A stretch of DNA of 64,000 nt from Physcia stellaris (taxonomy: Eukaryota > Ascomycota > Lecanoromycetes > Caliciales > Physciaceae): NCBI GenBank assembly GCA_018902385.1, contig JABSSW010000001.1, positions 1-64,000 on the forward strand, read 5' to 3'. Shown piece by piece: positions 12,755 to 22,662 of the stretch. A program made the position numbers and the translations under genes. The notes beneath the pieces are model-generated. The model saw only the letters and a program-made list of their open reading frames with translations. It was not told the DNA's origin and searched no databases. The first letter of the stretch is position 1; every line of letters begins with the position of its first letter.

Positions 12755-13238
12755 GAGCCAATGCATGGGATACGTCTTGAAGGTGGCTTTGGGCATACAG
12801 TACTGGTTATTCCGGCCAAGTATCCTTCTTGAAGAGCTCAATCTCGCTGTGAAACTTTGATTCAGATATACTCGTGTACGAAAGTCGTCACTGCCTCGCT
12901 GCGCAAGTAGTAACAGCTTTGGGTCTGGTCGTGCCGATGGCCACGTAAGGCTGGAAACAGTGGAGATTTATGAGCAATCTGGATACGTGGAGAAAGTCAC
13001 TCACAGTCCTGAGGATACAACGGCTTCTTTGCAAGACTTTGCCCTACTCGGACCGATCCATGTATCGCTCTGTCATCCAGACATTGGTATTTATAGTCCA
13101 AGGACCTTCACTGAATCCGGACCACTTGAACCGGACACATCAGATCGGAACCGAAGCGTAGTCTCTGCATAGTACCGGGAACCAAATCTAGTTGTATTTG
13201 CGTCGTCAGACTTTACTGATGTCATCTGGTGCGACTGG

Positions 13239-13545
13239 CTGGACCAGGGTGCTGAAGCAATGAGACGAAATTGTCGAGTTTCTGGTTTCTGCATCCTTCC
13301 TCTCTTCTTTTCCCATCCATCCACGCCTCAATGGTCGTTTTTCTGGGTATCAGCTCCACTCCGGCAGGATATTCTGTCGCATAGACTGGGGAGTTTGTTT
13401 CGGCATAGTGGCAGCTTCAGTTTGGCGCGTTCTGGTAATCTGGTCTCCGTGGGCATACTGCTTGCTAGAAACACCGCCCACACACCCATTGTATAGTATA
13501 CTGCTGTTCTAACAATCAGGCGAAGGAGGCTATAACCCCTCAGGC
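13239..13545 (+). repeat. Dispersed subtelomeric repeat, copy 4
   Basis: This copy begins GGCTGGACCAGGGTGCTGAA and ends near GGCGAAGGAGGCTATAAC. It lacks an approximately 45-base inner segment present in copy 2 just after the ACGAAATTG landmark. It is the fourth member of the 8.3-13.5 kb family. Confidence 0.8.
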
Positions 13546-13758
13546 TCGAATTCGGATGGGTGAACAAAGCCGACTCAACGAGAGAAGGCATGGATTTGCG
13601 ACGTGGGATCCGCAACTTGCAATTGCGAATAACTGGAGACAACCACAAGCCCTGGTTCGCTATTGCTCACCTCTATGGAAGTAGGGTCTGAAGTGCCGGG
13701 CCCTCACGAGACAGCTTAAGGGCTTACTTTTAGCACCGTTTCCCAGCTCCGTACTCCG

Positions 13759-14122
13759 TACTTCCTCCAATGCTATGTACAAAAACCCTTTGTTTTTGGG
13801 CCTGGCCGGCCTGTAGGCCTCCTGCATGAGCGAACAGCCAAGCAGAGTAGCTTTCAGAGCCTGGCTAATCCTTCTGCCTCTGCGACTGGGTGATGGAGCG
13901 AACGAAGAAAACCTCCAACGGAAGTCACGAACAAAGCCTCATGAACAGGTGAACAAGGCCGAAGGAGGTCAAAAACAGGAGTGGGTGAGCAGGACAAAAG
14001 AAGAGACGAAAGTCGGGGAATGGAAGAAATGGGGCATTGACCTCCCTTTCAAATGGGGGCCAGTCCCCCAAGCCCCTTTCAATTCTTCATTCATGCATAG
14101 AACACGTGTCCAGCCTGGACAA
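13759..14122 (+). repeat. ~360-bp dispersed repeat, copy A
   Basis: This sequence recurs in inverted orientation at 56478-56822. Landmarks in order are TACTTCCTCCAATGCTATGT, TTTTGGGCCTGGCCGGCCTG, CTCCTGCATGAGCG, AGCTTTCAGAGCCTGGCTA, AAAAGAAGAGA, GGGGCATTGACCTCC and CCAGCCTGGAC. The two copies are roughly 80-85 percent alike by eye. Part of the unit stays open in a shared frame (AFRAWL...LPLRLG), so it could descend from the end of a coding element, but no family is recognised. Confidence 0.8.
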
Positions 14123-14674
14123 TCTTCTATTTGGATAGATGGTCTCATGCTACAACCTCATGAATATTCGTAACCCCGGCGAGCACTCGAAAAGGTGTTG
14201 ACAGAGCGAACCTTTAGTCATGCTGCTATGCATGTTCACACACGTCGAACGCAATATTGATGCTCGGCGTAAGTCTACTAGACCGTGACTAGAATGCCCA
14301 ATAAGAAAGATAGACAGAGAACTGACCATCATTACCCACTATTCCACATACCTCTTAAACATCAAGGCAGTCTCACAGAGCCTTCCGACTTTCAATGCCA
14401 CTGTAAGTTGATTCAAAGGGTATTCAAATGCGAATAGATTCGCAAAAGCAGCCTCAAAGACATCGTCGCGACACAACGCATGACGGTCTTGCTTTACGTT
14501 GAGCGGAGAAACAGCATTCGCAACAAATGTGCTGAGGGCGGTGTAGGGGGATATTATGACAGGCGTCTACATTCACGAGAAATTACGTGCCGAATTGTCA
14601 CGCAAACGTCATACATAGTCGAGACCCGGTACGCTTCTTTCATTGCTAGCTGATGCAACCGAAAGACCAAGAAT
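14123..14674. other. Short intergenic stretch
   Basis: I see no feature here apart from the boundary between the repeat-rich subtelomere on the left and the gene block beginning at 14675. It would contain the 3' untranslated region of the leftward zinc-knuckle gene. Confidence 0.4.
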
Positions 14675-15655
14675 CTATCCCTGATACGGGTTATCTGGAC
14701 GTTCATGTGGGGGCATATACCTCCCATAAGAATTCCCTGGCAGATTGGGTCTGCCATTGTCATCAGCCGGGTTGTTGGCTGGAGACGTCGCGGCGCTGAC
14801 GGGCTCGGGAGGAATATCCTCTGCCTCCTCAACGCCCTCCATATTTTCAGTTCCGGCGGCTGCATTATTGCCGGAAGGGGGCCCAGTCCCATCGCCTTGG
14901 TTGTTGCCAGCACCAGGGTTTGCGGCGCCGGCGGCGATCTGATCATTTGCCTGATTTCCTGGTTGGGGCTGGCTAGACCCATCATTAAGTATTTGAATTT
15001 GCCCTTCGCGGGCCATTGTCTCCAGAGTCCGCCTGAACAGCTCTGCTATTTGAGGGTTGTTGATTGATATCTCCCCCCTTGTTCCTCCTTTCCCCTTCCC
15101 TGCCTGGCTCCCGCCAGCACCACCACGCTGACCACCTCGACCAGCACTCTGGCCACCCCCACCTCTCTGAGTGCCCGATTTGGACACTCGATGGCTACTG
15201 CCGAGGATGTTGCCGCCTCGGACTGCGGCCGTGACACCATTCCCGCCGCGTCCGCCGCCGTAGCCACCACCATAGCCTCCGTAACCCGCTGTATGATTAG
15301 GCAGGTAGTAGTAATTGTGGATATGCTGGGCACGCATTCCACCGGGGAAAGGGGAAGGGGGAACAAATTGCCTACCTCGGCCCCCTCCACGACCGCCACG
15401 AGACCGGGTGTTGCCACGGCCCCCACGACTTACTGTGCCCGCATTGTTGGCTGGCGGGCAGGCCTGGAGGGTTGGGTTGTGCCGGATGCCACATTGCGGG
15501 CAAGCCGGCCAGCAGTCACTGTCGCCGTGGTAGTGGTTCCCACATCGGGAGCACCTACCTCGCTTGACATTGCTGCCACCGGCAGCACCCCCCTCTAAAT
15601 TGTTATTTCCCCCTGGCGGGTTGGGGGGCATGCCTCCTGCTGCTGCGTTGGCCAT
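14675..15655 (-). CDS. CCHC zinc-knuckle, RGG-rich protein (unknown function)
   Basis: This 326-residue frame has a CX2CX4HX4C zinc knuckle at residues 35-48, followed at once by a second CX2CX3HX6C cluster (52-66). After these come long Gly/Arg-rich (RGG) tracts (about 78-190) and a Gly/Asn/Pro-rich tail ending near ERPDNPYQG. Zinc knuckles with RGG tracts usually bind RNA or single-stranded nucleic acid; that role is inferred. The chosen start is the first ATG, but splice-like signals upstream (15.66-16.0 kb) mean leader or N-terminal exons are possible. It lies divergent to the Ulp1-like gene and may be part of the same set as the chromodomain, AAA and Spo11-like genes. Low-complexity composition makes homology calls unreliable. 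Confidence 0.7.
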   Translation of the reverse strand: MANAAAGGMPPNPPGGNNNLEGGAAGGSNVKRGRCSRCGNHYHGDSDCWPACPQCGIRHNPTLQACPPANNAGTVSRGGRGNTRSRGGRGGGRGRQFVPPSPFPGGMRAQHIHNYYYLPNHTAGYGGYGGGYGGGRGGNGVTAAVRGGNILGSSHRVSKSGTQRGGGGQSAGRGGQRGGAGGSQAGKGKGGTRGEISINNPQIAELFRRTLETMAREGQIQILNDGSSQPQPGNQANDQIAAGAANPGAGNNQGDGTGPPSGNNAAAGTENMEGVEEAEDIPPEPVSAATSPANNPADDNGRPNLPGNSYGRYMPPHERPDNPYQG

Positions 15656-16872
15656 CCTGTTACCCTTGTATTAGCGGTGGAAGACATGGGCAAGTCATCG
15701 TAACGGTTGCGCTTGGTAGGGGACTTGCGAAGAAGGTTCGTGGACTTACGTACTTGATGTTTGACTGCGGGGACAAGTTAGCACACAGACATTCAAAACC
15801 ACGATGAAGAGGTAACATGGAGATTTCGCAGGCCGAAACAATCATGGGCAGATGGTCATTTGTGGCTTCAGACCATAAAAGCATAGGTGGAATGTCTCTT
15901 GCCTCGTCTAGCGGCAGTGATCAGAGAAGAGACTTACTCACAGAATTGGTAATTGACGTTGAAGATGTAGAATGTAGGTTGGTTACAGTTCTGCTAATAC
16001 AAGTCAGCATCAATATGCCACCCACGCGATTAAGGTACGTTCCTTGGTTATGTCAATTATGGTTGAAGGAGAGAAAGAGAGAGGGAAGTGTGGGCAGCAA
16101 ATATCATCGGTCTTATCTTGATGGCGCGCCACGCTAACCTCCTTCTCAGGAAGCTAGGCATCGGACAACACGGAGGAGAGATAGTGACGTCAATCTCACG
16201 GCTATTAATCCAGGACTTGGTAAGGTGAAGAGTCAGGGTTCCAAGAGACAGAAGAATCCGGAAGTAGGATTGGCATGAAGCAGGTATAGTTCAATTTATC
16301 TTTGATGTGCTATCTATGGTATGGATTCGGTAACAAAACATGAAGACTGGACGATGGCTCTGATCAAAGGGAGACTAAGCATTCTCTCTGCTCACTGATA
16401 GCTACTTTGCCATGTTCCAGATGCATTGGGATATTGCCCGCTATGATCATAACAAACACCAAATGTTAGAATCATCCCAAGTGCAAATGAAAGCTCGAAA
16501 AGGAAGCTCCCTCGAAGAATGTTGGAACCTCTAAGGGTAGATGCTCTGGCAAAGTTCTGTCTTCTGTACCTCAATCATTGGATGATTTCCCGTATTCTGT
16601 CTTCCTCTTAGGAGGAGCTCGTGAAAGAAAGCAGCTAGATCAACATCGGCTTCCTCAAGTACCAGGATATGAGCAACGGATAGGCACATGATTGATGGCA
16701 AAAGGCATCTGTCTGAAAGTCACATGATCCGGATAAGATCAGATATCGAGTGACGAGCAGAATGTCCCAATCAAGTCCGACGCGACGCGCTCTTCTCGCC
16801 ATGTTCCATCATATCCTCTCACTGTCGATGCCATTCAACATCTCGTGCAGTCTTTGATACAACCTAAGCACA
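15656..16872. promoter_or_regulatory. Divergent intergenic region with possible leader exons
   Basis: About 1.2 kb separates the leftward zinc-knuckle gene from the rightward Ulp1-like gene. On the reverse strand several intron-like segments are visible: GTAAGTCCACG...GCTAATACAAG just upstream of the zinc-knuckle ATG, and GTAAGTCTC at about 15936, preceded by an exon-like piece reading NCNQPTFYIFNVNYQFC. A pyrimidine-rich tract near 16050-16080 may mark the transcription start. I could not join these into one consistent frame, so they may be untranslated leader exons. Confidence 0.4.
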
Positions 16873-18455
16873 ATGGCAGAACCTAGCAAGTTGAGTAATC
16901 CCCTCCCTCTGCCCAGAGGTCGTAAGGAACTGGAGTCTGGACAAGAGCCAGAACTGCTGACTATCTGGAACAATGTCAATACCTGGTATGATACCGGGCG
17001 CAAGACAGAGAATGGTACGTAGTCTGGACACAAGCACCTCCCACTCTATCTGGCTGAGCATTTGACCTTGGGCCCCAGCGCTGAGCATGACTTTGGGCTT
17101 AAGTAGAAGCTGATCGCACGATAGGGCTTGATCACTTCGCTGGCCCAATTTTGCTGGGTCTCAAGGTCATTCGCAATAAACTGGTAGGAAGGCTCGAAAC
17201 CCCCCAAGAAGATGAAGTCGGACTACGGGACCTTCTCGCCAGTGCCGCTGCTCGGGTCGCCGCCGCTGCTAAGTGGCTTCTGGAGAAAGTGCCACACCTT
17301 GTCAAGGGATTTAAATCCTCTCTTGCTATGACGGTATTTGTCGGCCGGGCGGATCTTAAGAAGCTATTTCCACCCGAGAAGAATTGGGGTAAATCAAGCA
17401 AGGCCCAGCAAGTCACCTTGCCCAATGCAATCGAGCGACTTCACCACTGTTTGGGGATGTGGGAGTTGGTTAAGATCTTCATTGCGACGGATCCCGATCC
17501 AACTGTTATCAAGGCAGACGAGGTCAGGCGTGCTATAAGAAGCTTGGCCAGTCAGATCAAGGTTCAGCTTCCAGAATCCGGACTGGCGCAAAAGAGAGGT
17601 TTGTCCGGACAAGGAGCAACTCCACGGCGACCTCCTACTAGCTTCCTAGGCGCCCAGAAGACTGCGCCGACAGCCTTTCAAGGAGCTGGAAATCAAGGGA
17701 GGAATGAACCTGCCCCTCCGCAAATCACTGCTGACGAGATCATAACAAGGTTGACTGTAAGCCAAGCGCAGCAGGTGCAGTTTTACACTCGCTACAACCC
17801 AAAAATCAATCTCGTGCCATACCAAGGCCTGACGGGCAGCCCCGTTCAAGTCAGAAGCGTTGAACTGTCTACGCTGTTCAATAATGGATGGCTCGACGAC
17901 GCCATCATTGATGCATACCTCAAGCTGGTCTGCAACAAGGGAAATGGGCTGGAGGGAGAGGTAAATGTGCGACAGGGTTCACCTAAATGGCATGCTTGGT
18001 CGGTCTACTGGGATGGTTCCGAGGCAGGTGTAACATTGTCCTGGCCACCTAATGCCTACCCACAAGCAAAGGTGGAGGATATTGAGCATCATTTGATTCC
18101 ACGTCATGGAGAGAGCCATTGGACGTTGTTCCACCTGCACAAGGCTGGTACTGGCTGGAGGGTGGTCTTCTACTCGAGTTTGGATGGGTACCGAGATCAA
18201 GTGGATCAGCATTGGCCAGAGATCGCATCTACTTTGATGTCTATCTCTCAGGGCTGGCAGCCTGGCAATATTGAGCCGGAGAAACCAAAGGTCCAGCCCA
18301 TACAGGGCAACGACTCTGATTGCGGAGTCATCATACTCTGCATAGCACGCTGGATGGTCGAGAACTGGCCTCTCAATACCCTGAGGGCTGAAGACTGTCC
18401 AAAACTCCGTGATCGCATGATTGTGGAGATTGAGCGTTGGCAACTTCACTCATAA
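16873..18455 (+). CDS. Ulp1-type (C48) cysteine protease
   Basis: There are two exons, 16873-17014 and 17125-18455; the intron is GTACGT...ATAG. They give 490 residues starting at an ATG in good context (CACAATGGC). The C-terminal 200 residues match the Ulp1/SENP SUMO-protease fold: LFNNGWLDDAIIDAYL substrate-binding start, catalytic His in SHWTLFHL (about 379), Asp in YSSLDGY (401), Gln in PIQGNDSDCGV (441) and nucleophile Cys (447). All catalytic residues are present. Known family members cleave SUMO or related modifiers from proteins, mainly in the nucleus. The N-terminal 230 residues are not recognised. Ulp1-like proteases also travel inside several DNA transposon families, which matters here because of the unusual neighbours. 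It converges with the chromodomain gene. Confidence 0.85.
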
Positions 18456-18743
18456 CCTAGTGGACTTGTTGCATCGTCAATAGCCTGACGAGAGCTTTGA
18501 TGCAGTAACCATAGCCGGGCTGCTGGATAGTAGAGCATAATAAATCACGCAAGTGTATCTACCATTTCTGTCCTGTAAATCTGCCTATCACCTGTGATTC
18601 ATGTTCTCGCAAAACCGGCTACGACGATGTCCATCATGTAGTCACCTAGTGAGCATGCCAAACTCTGTAGAGAGCAGAAGGAAGTTTCATTGCTATAGAA
18701 CAGGTACAAGCAGATGCGCATGATTTAGCAATCACACATTCTC

Positions 18744-20655
18744 TTAAGCATTGCCCCTGCCTCTGCCCCTTCCTCTGCCTCGAGCTCGAGATCCGCCACG
18801 GCCACGACCACGACCACGACCACGACCTCTGCCACGAGATGAAGATGCGGCTAATGTCAACTCGTAATTACGGATTGCATCAGCATCAACATCGTCGGCT
18901 TCGACCCAGGAGGGCTCTGACCCTTCCTGTTCCCAGTCAATCTGATACCAGGTGACATTGTCATCGTCGACCTGTTTTCCGATAATGCCCTTGATGGCGA
19001 AGGATCCCGACGCATCAGATTGGGCTGGACTCTGGCTGCTGTCTACCGGGCTGTTGGTAGACGAGTCCTCATTGTCCCCAGTCAGGTTATTGACCGGGTC
19101 ATCATTGGAGCTCTGGTTATGAGCATCCAGCTGTAGTTGTTCTGCAAATTGCTCAGCAAGCTTTGCTTCACGTGCCTCTTGGTGGCGCTGCAATTTCTCC
19201 TGCCTCTTCCGCGCCCTGTTCGCTGCCTTTGTTCCTCCTAATGTCGGCCCAGAATTAGCAGATACTTAGTCAAAGATTGAACTTATCGACCAGTGCAATT
19301 ATCCCATGGTCTGGTGATGAGCGGTGCTAATTTTTACAATCCAACAACAGATCTACGATTACCCGACATGGGGCAGGATCAGAAGATGATGTTGTCTTCA
19401 TGCCGTCTTCATATGCTTTGTGCCAAACACGGGTAAGAGTATTGTCATATTGGGTGCATCGTTGGCCATGGGAGGCAAGATAGCACCACACCAGACCATG
19501 GATACTGTCATGAAGTAGAATGACCGATTCGAGTAGCAACTCGCAGGCAGTTGAGAGGGCATAACATACCTTTGACGGGCTTCGCCTTGATTGGGAGGCT
19601 GCTATGGCGGAACTCGGTCATTTTTCCCGACATCGACCTTGTCAATGGCCTCCCAGGCTCGGCAGGCATGCTGTCGCTCTCCCCATCTTCGCTGGCTGGA
19701 CGTGGCGGACGGATATTCTCGTGCCCAGAGAGCCTTAACCACTCAGCGGTCGCTAGATAACCAGTGAATCTCAAGGTGTGGCGGCCGCCTGCGAGCTCCA
19801 CGATGTTGCGACCAACGACGGCAGAGGCCTGGCTGCTCTGCGGACTCTCATTAGCCACGTTGCCCTCATTTGGGGTCTTTGTAAAGTAATTGCGGTATTT
19901 GAACCACCTGTCTGGCATAGCCAGCGTGACATTTTCGACACGACGGAGCATCGCCTTTGCATTTCTGATCTCGCGCTCTTCGTGCGCCCGGAAGTATATC
20001 GCCCAGTAGTCTCCCTCGCCTCGACCCTTTGTAGCGAACTTGCTCTTTGGCTTTGGGTCAAGGTGAATGTCCATGCTTCTGGACTGGTCGAAAAGGCGAA
20101 CGCTGACGAGATGCTCGTCGTCGGGAATAGTAAAGTGTTGGAGGATCTCGGGCGACGGGTCATGATGTACTGCTGCTTTCTCAAGCCTCAATGTCAACCC
20201 CTCGAAATTGCCTTCTCCGACAAGGGTGCATCGCTCCCCTGGCTTATCATCAGAGTACTCGAAGATGGTCTTGTAGCCAAGACCGTTCTGGTACTCTTTC
20301 GAGCCGCAGCGTTGAATTTTGGAGACTTCTAAAAGCGCCAGGCATTAGCTTGATGCATCCTCTGCAGACCGAAGCGACTAGCAGTAGCCACCAAACGACG
20401 CAGGCTGATGAGCTCAATGGAGTTTCGGTGCGCTTCCAGCAAGCAGTCGACAGATTACTTACCTGCAGTCCAGTCTCTATGCTTGTCGGCTACTGATGGC
20501 TGGCTCTTCGTGAGCCGTTTTAGGGCCTTGCTGCTCAGGCCTTCCTGTGGGAAGCGAACGCGGCCTTGGGCCCTTCTGCCATCGGTAGGCTTGTATGTAG
20601 TTGCAGGCGGATCCTGAGTCGCCTGGGTAGGGTGAGTCGTTTGGTTGTCCGACAT
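18744..20655 (-). CDS. Chromodomain protein with RG-rich tail
   Basis: Three exons on the reverse strand (20655-20463, 20328-19570, 19237-18744) join in phase to give 481 residues. The second intron is 332 nt and could hide a further exon. Residues about 397-445 resemble a chromodomain: FAIKGIIGKQ, an aromatic YQIDWEQ strand, then SWVEADDV and IRNYEL. The tail is almost pure Arg-Gly. The middle region (GLGYKTIFEY to YWAIYFRAHEEREI) is conserved-looking but unrecognised. Chromodomains bind methylated histone tails, so a chromatin role is inferred. The gene is divergent to the AAA ATPase gene, with only 317 bp between the start codons, which suggests shared control. Chromodomains are also found in integrases and transposon proteins that target heterochromatin. 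Confidence 0.75.
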
Positions 20656-20972
20656 TATGGAGTAGATGTAATAGATTGAGTAGTGCAGTAGATATAGTAT
20701 ATTGAGTAGAGGAAGAGAAGGATAGAGGAAGACGGAGATGGGAGAAAGAGATGATGGGATACATGTATCGTCCGGACGCGCCAGTGCCTAGCGCGACTTG
20801 CGGTGGAGTCGATGACAAATTGCTGCCAGATCGACGATAAGAGCAATGCGGTATCGAGCTATCCTCAGTCAGGCTTCTCTTGTTCAAAGTTGGTCCAATT
20901 TCATCAATACTTACTTCTACATATGCTGAACCTGCTTCTCGGTGACAGGAATCTAGCTACAAATCAACCAAG
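20656..20972. promoter_or_regulatory. Short bidirectional promoter region
   Basis: This 317-bp gap between the start codons of the leftward chromodomain gene and the rightward AAA ATPase gene must hold both promoters. It includes an AT- and purine-rich stretch near 20655-20750 (TAGATATAGTATATTGAG, then GGAAGAGAAGG) next to the chromodomain start. No specific factor site is claimed. Confidence 0.5.
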
Positions 20973-22662
20973 ATGACCGACTCCAACAAACGGTCGGCAG
21001 ATTCACCAGATGACTTGCCACCAGTCAAACGCAGAATGCGATCAGATACGCCTGCGGCTGCCAGCAAGCCTGAACAGCCTTCGTATGTTTCAGACCACTC
21101 CCGAATCCAGATATGGAGATGCTAATATATATCGTATACAGTAAATGGCAAGAGGTCAAGCCATTTCAGCTGCCAGAGGAACTAGACGCATTGCGTCCAA
21201 GCGACATCTTGGGTCTGCACGGCTTTTCCCGAGACATTTACAACCAAGACCTATTCGCTATTTTCGCTGCATCTCCAGCAACCCCTAGCATAATAGCGAT
21301 GCACAAGGCCTGGGCGAACTATCGCAAGCCAACAGTTGAGGAGCTGTGGACATCCAGGTACCCGGAGACTGGGAGTAGGAGGCAGACCATCCCGGGAGAG
21401 GTTCTGCGCAAGGTCAAGACGCTGGAAATTATCGCCGAGAAGGCGACCAACCAGCGCCTTGTCGAGGAAGTCGAGAGACTGCTCGTGGATCATCTGATGC
21501 TCATGTGTGTCAGCTGGAAGACTCTGGAAGTACCAGAAAAGAACTTCCCCAATTGTCAAGTGCGCTTTGGTGAATTGGTCAGCAAATACGGTGCAGCGCA
21601 ATCCTCGCGACAGCGCAGTGCCAAGGTAAGCCAGATCGCGCCAGAAATCAGGTCGAAGGTTGAAAGTCTACGTATCGATGCGAAGAGCGTCGTACAGCTG
21701 GAACAGATCTCGGGGAACCAGCAAGCCAAGAAGGCAATCGAGACCGCAATGTTCATTCCAACGGAGGTTCCACATTTAGCCATTCCTGGAGGCGGTGCCC
21801 ATGGGATACTCCTGCATGGGCCACCAGGAACTGGGAAGACTCTGCTTGCTATGGCCAGTGCAGCGCAAAGCGAGCATTGCCGCGTTTATAGTGCGAATAC
21901 TAGTGACTTGATCGACAGGTTTCAAGGCTCAAGTGAGCAGAACATCGCGGGTTTGTTTGCAATCGCAGCTGACGACGCACCGGCCGTTATCATCTTGGAT
22001 GAGGTTGAGGGGCTCTGCCGTTCCAGAAAATCTAATTCCTCTTCCGAAGGCAGTGAGCTCAGAATTACTAACACCTTCTTAGCATCAATGTCGAAATAAC
22101 GAGGAGTGGTAGTCATAGGTACCACTAATCTACCATGGATGCTCGACCAAGCTTTTGGACGTCGTTTCCGCAAGATACATGTCGGATTACCCAACGAGAG
22201 TGAGCTTATTGCGATAGTTCAGGGCTGCTTGAAGAAGTGTCGCCACAGGGTCAGCCGAGAGCATATGGAGCAACTGGCCAGGGAATGCAAAGGCTTCACT
22301 GGTGATGCTATCACTCAAGTGATTAACGCTGCATGGGAAGAGCTGATTTATGAGATCGCATCAGCAGATTACTTTCAGGCTGTAGGTTTGACTCCTAGTA
22401 ACCAGATTCTGTGCTAATAACATTCAAGGTGACGTTGGAGGGAGTTGAGATGTTCCGCCCTTGTGAATCCACGTCAAACGGATCATTCTGTAAGAAATTC
22501 TCAGACTTCAAGCAAGACGGCATGGCAAACAAGGTCATACCCAGTGAGCTTACCATCGAGCGGCTCTTAGAACATGCTGTACCATTCAAAACTGAGGTCG
22601 CTGCTTCAATTGAAGCCAACGATAAGCACGCCAGATGGGCAAGCAAGCAGTTCTATGACTGA
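20973..22662 (+). pseudogene. Meiotic-clade AAA ATPase (katanin/Vps4-like) with one in-frame stop
   Basis: Exons 20973-21082, 21142-22381 and 22429-22662 join in phase and would encode 527 residues. The AAA domain follows a long unrecognised N-terminal region. It has Walker A GPPGTGKT (263-270), Walker B VIILDEVEG (Asp323/Glu324), sensor 1 IGTTNLPW and the arginine-finger segment FGRRFRKIHVGLP. The layout resembles katanin, spastin and Vps4, which remodel proteins as hexamers. One TAA codon at 22097-22099 falls between Walker B and sensor 1. CAA to TAA at a CpA site is what repeat-induced point mutation would cause, so this is probably a mutated gene; an assembly error or read-through is possible. 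Everything downstream remains open and conserved-looking, so the damage seems recent. It lies divergent to the chromodomain gene and upstream of the Spo11-like gene. Confidence 0.8.

Noticed and set aside
1-14100. Telomere-linked RecQ-type helicase gene
   Set aside because: Such genes are common at fungal chromosome ends, but I found no helicase motifs (GKT/DEAH-type) in any frame of this stretch.
13826-14173. 115-residue forward frame over repeat copy A
   Set aside because: In copy B the corresponding frame is interrupted and shifted, so it is not a conserved gene, though an ancient coding origin is possible.
14675-15655. Idea that the CCHC protein is a Gag-type capsid fragment
   Set aside because: Only the zinc knuckle is shared; there is no capsid-like helical region and no polymerase, protease or integrase frame next to it.
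19327-19539. 70-residue reverse frame inside the long second intron of the chromodomain gene
   Set aside because: It reads plausibly (RVWHKAYEDGMK) but no acceptor and donor join it in phase to the flanking exons.
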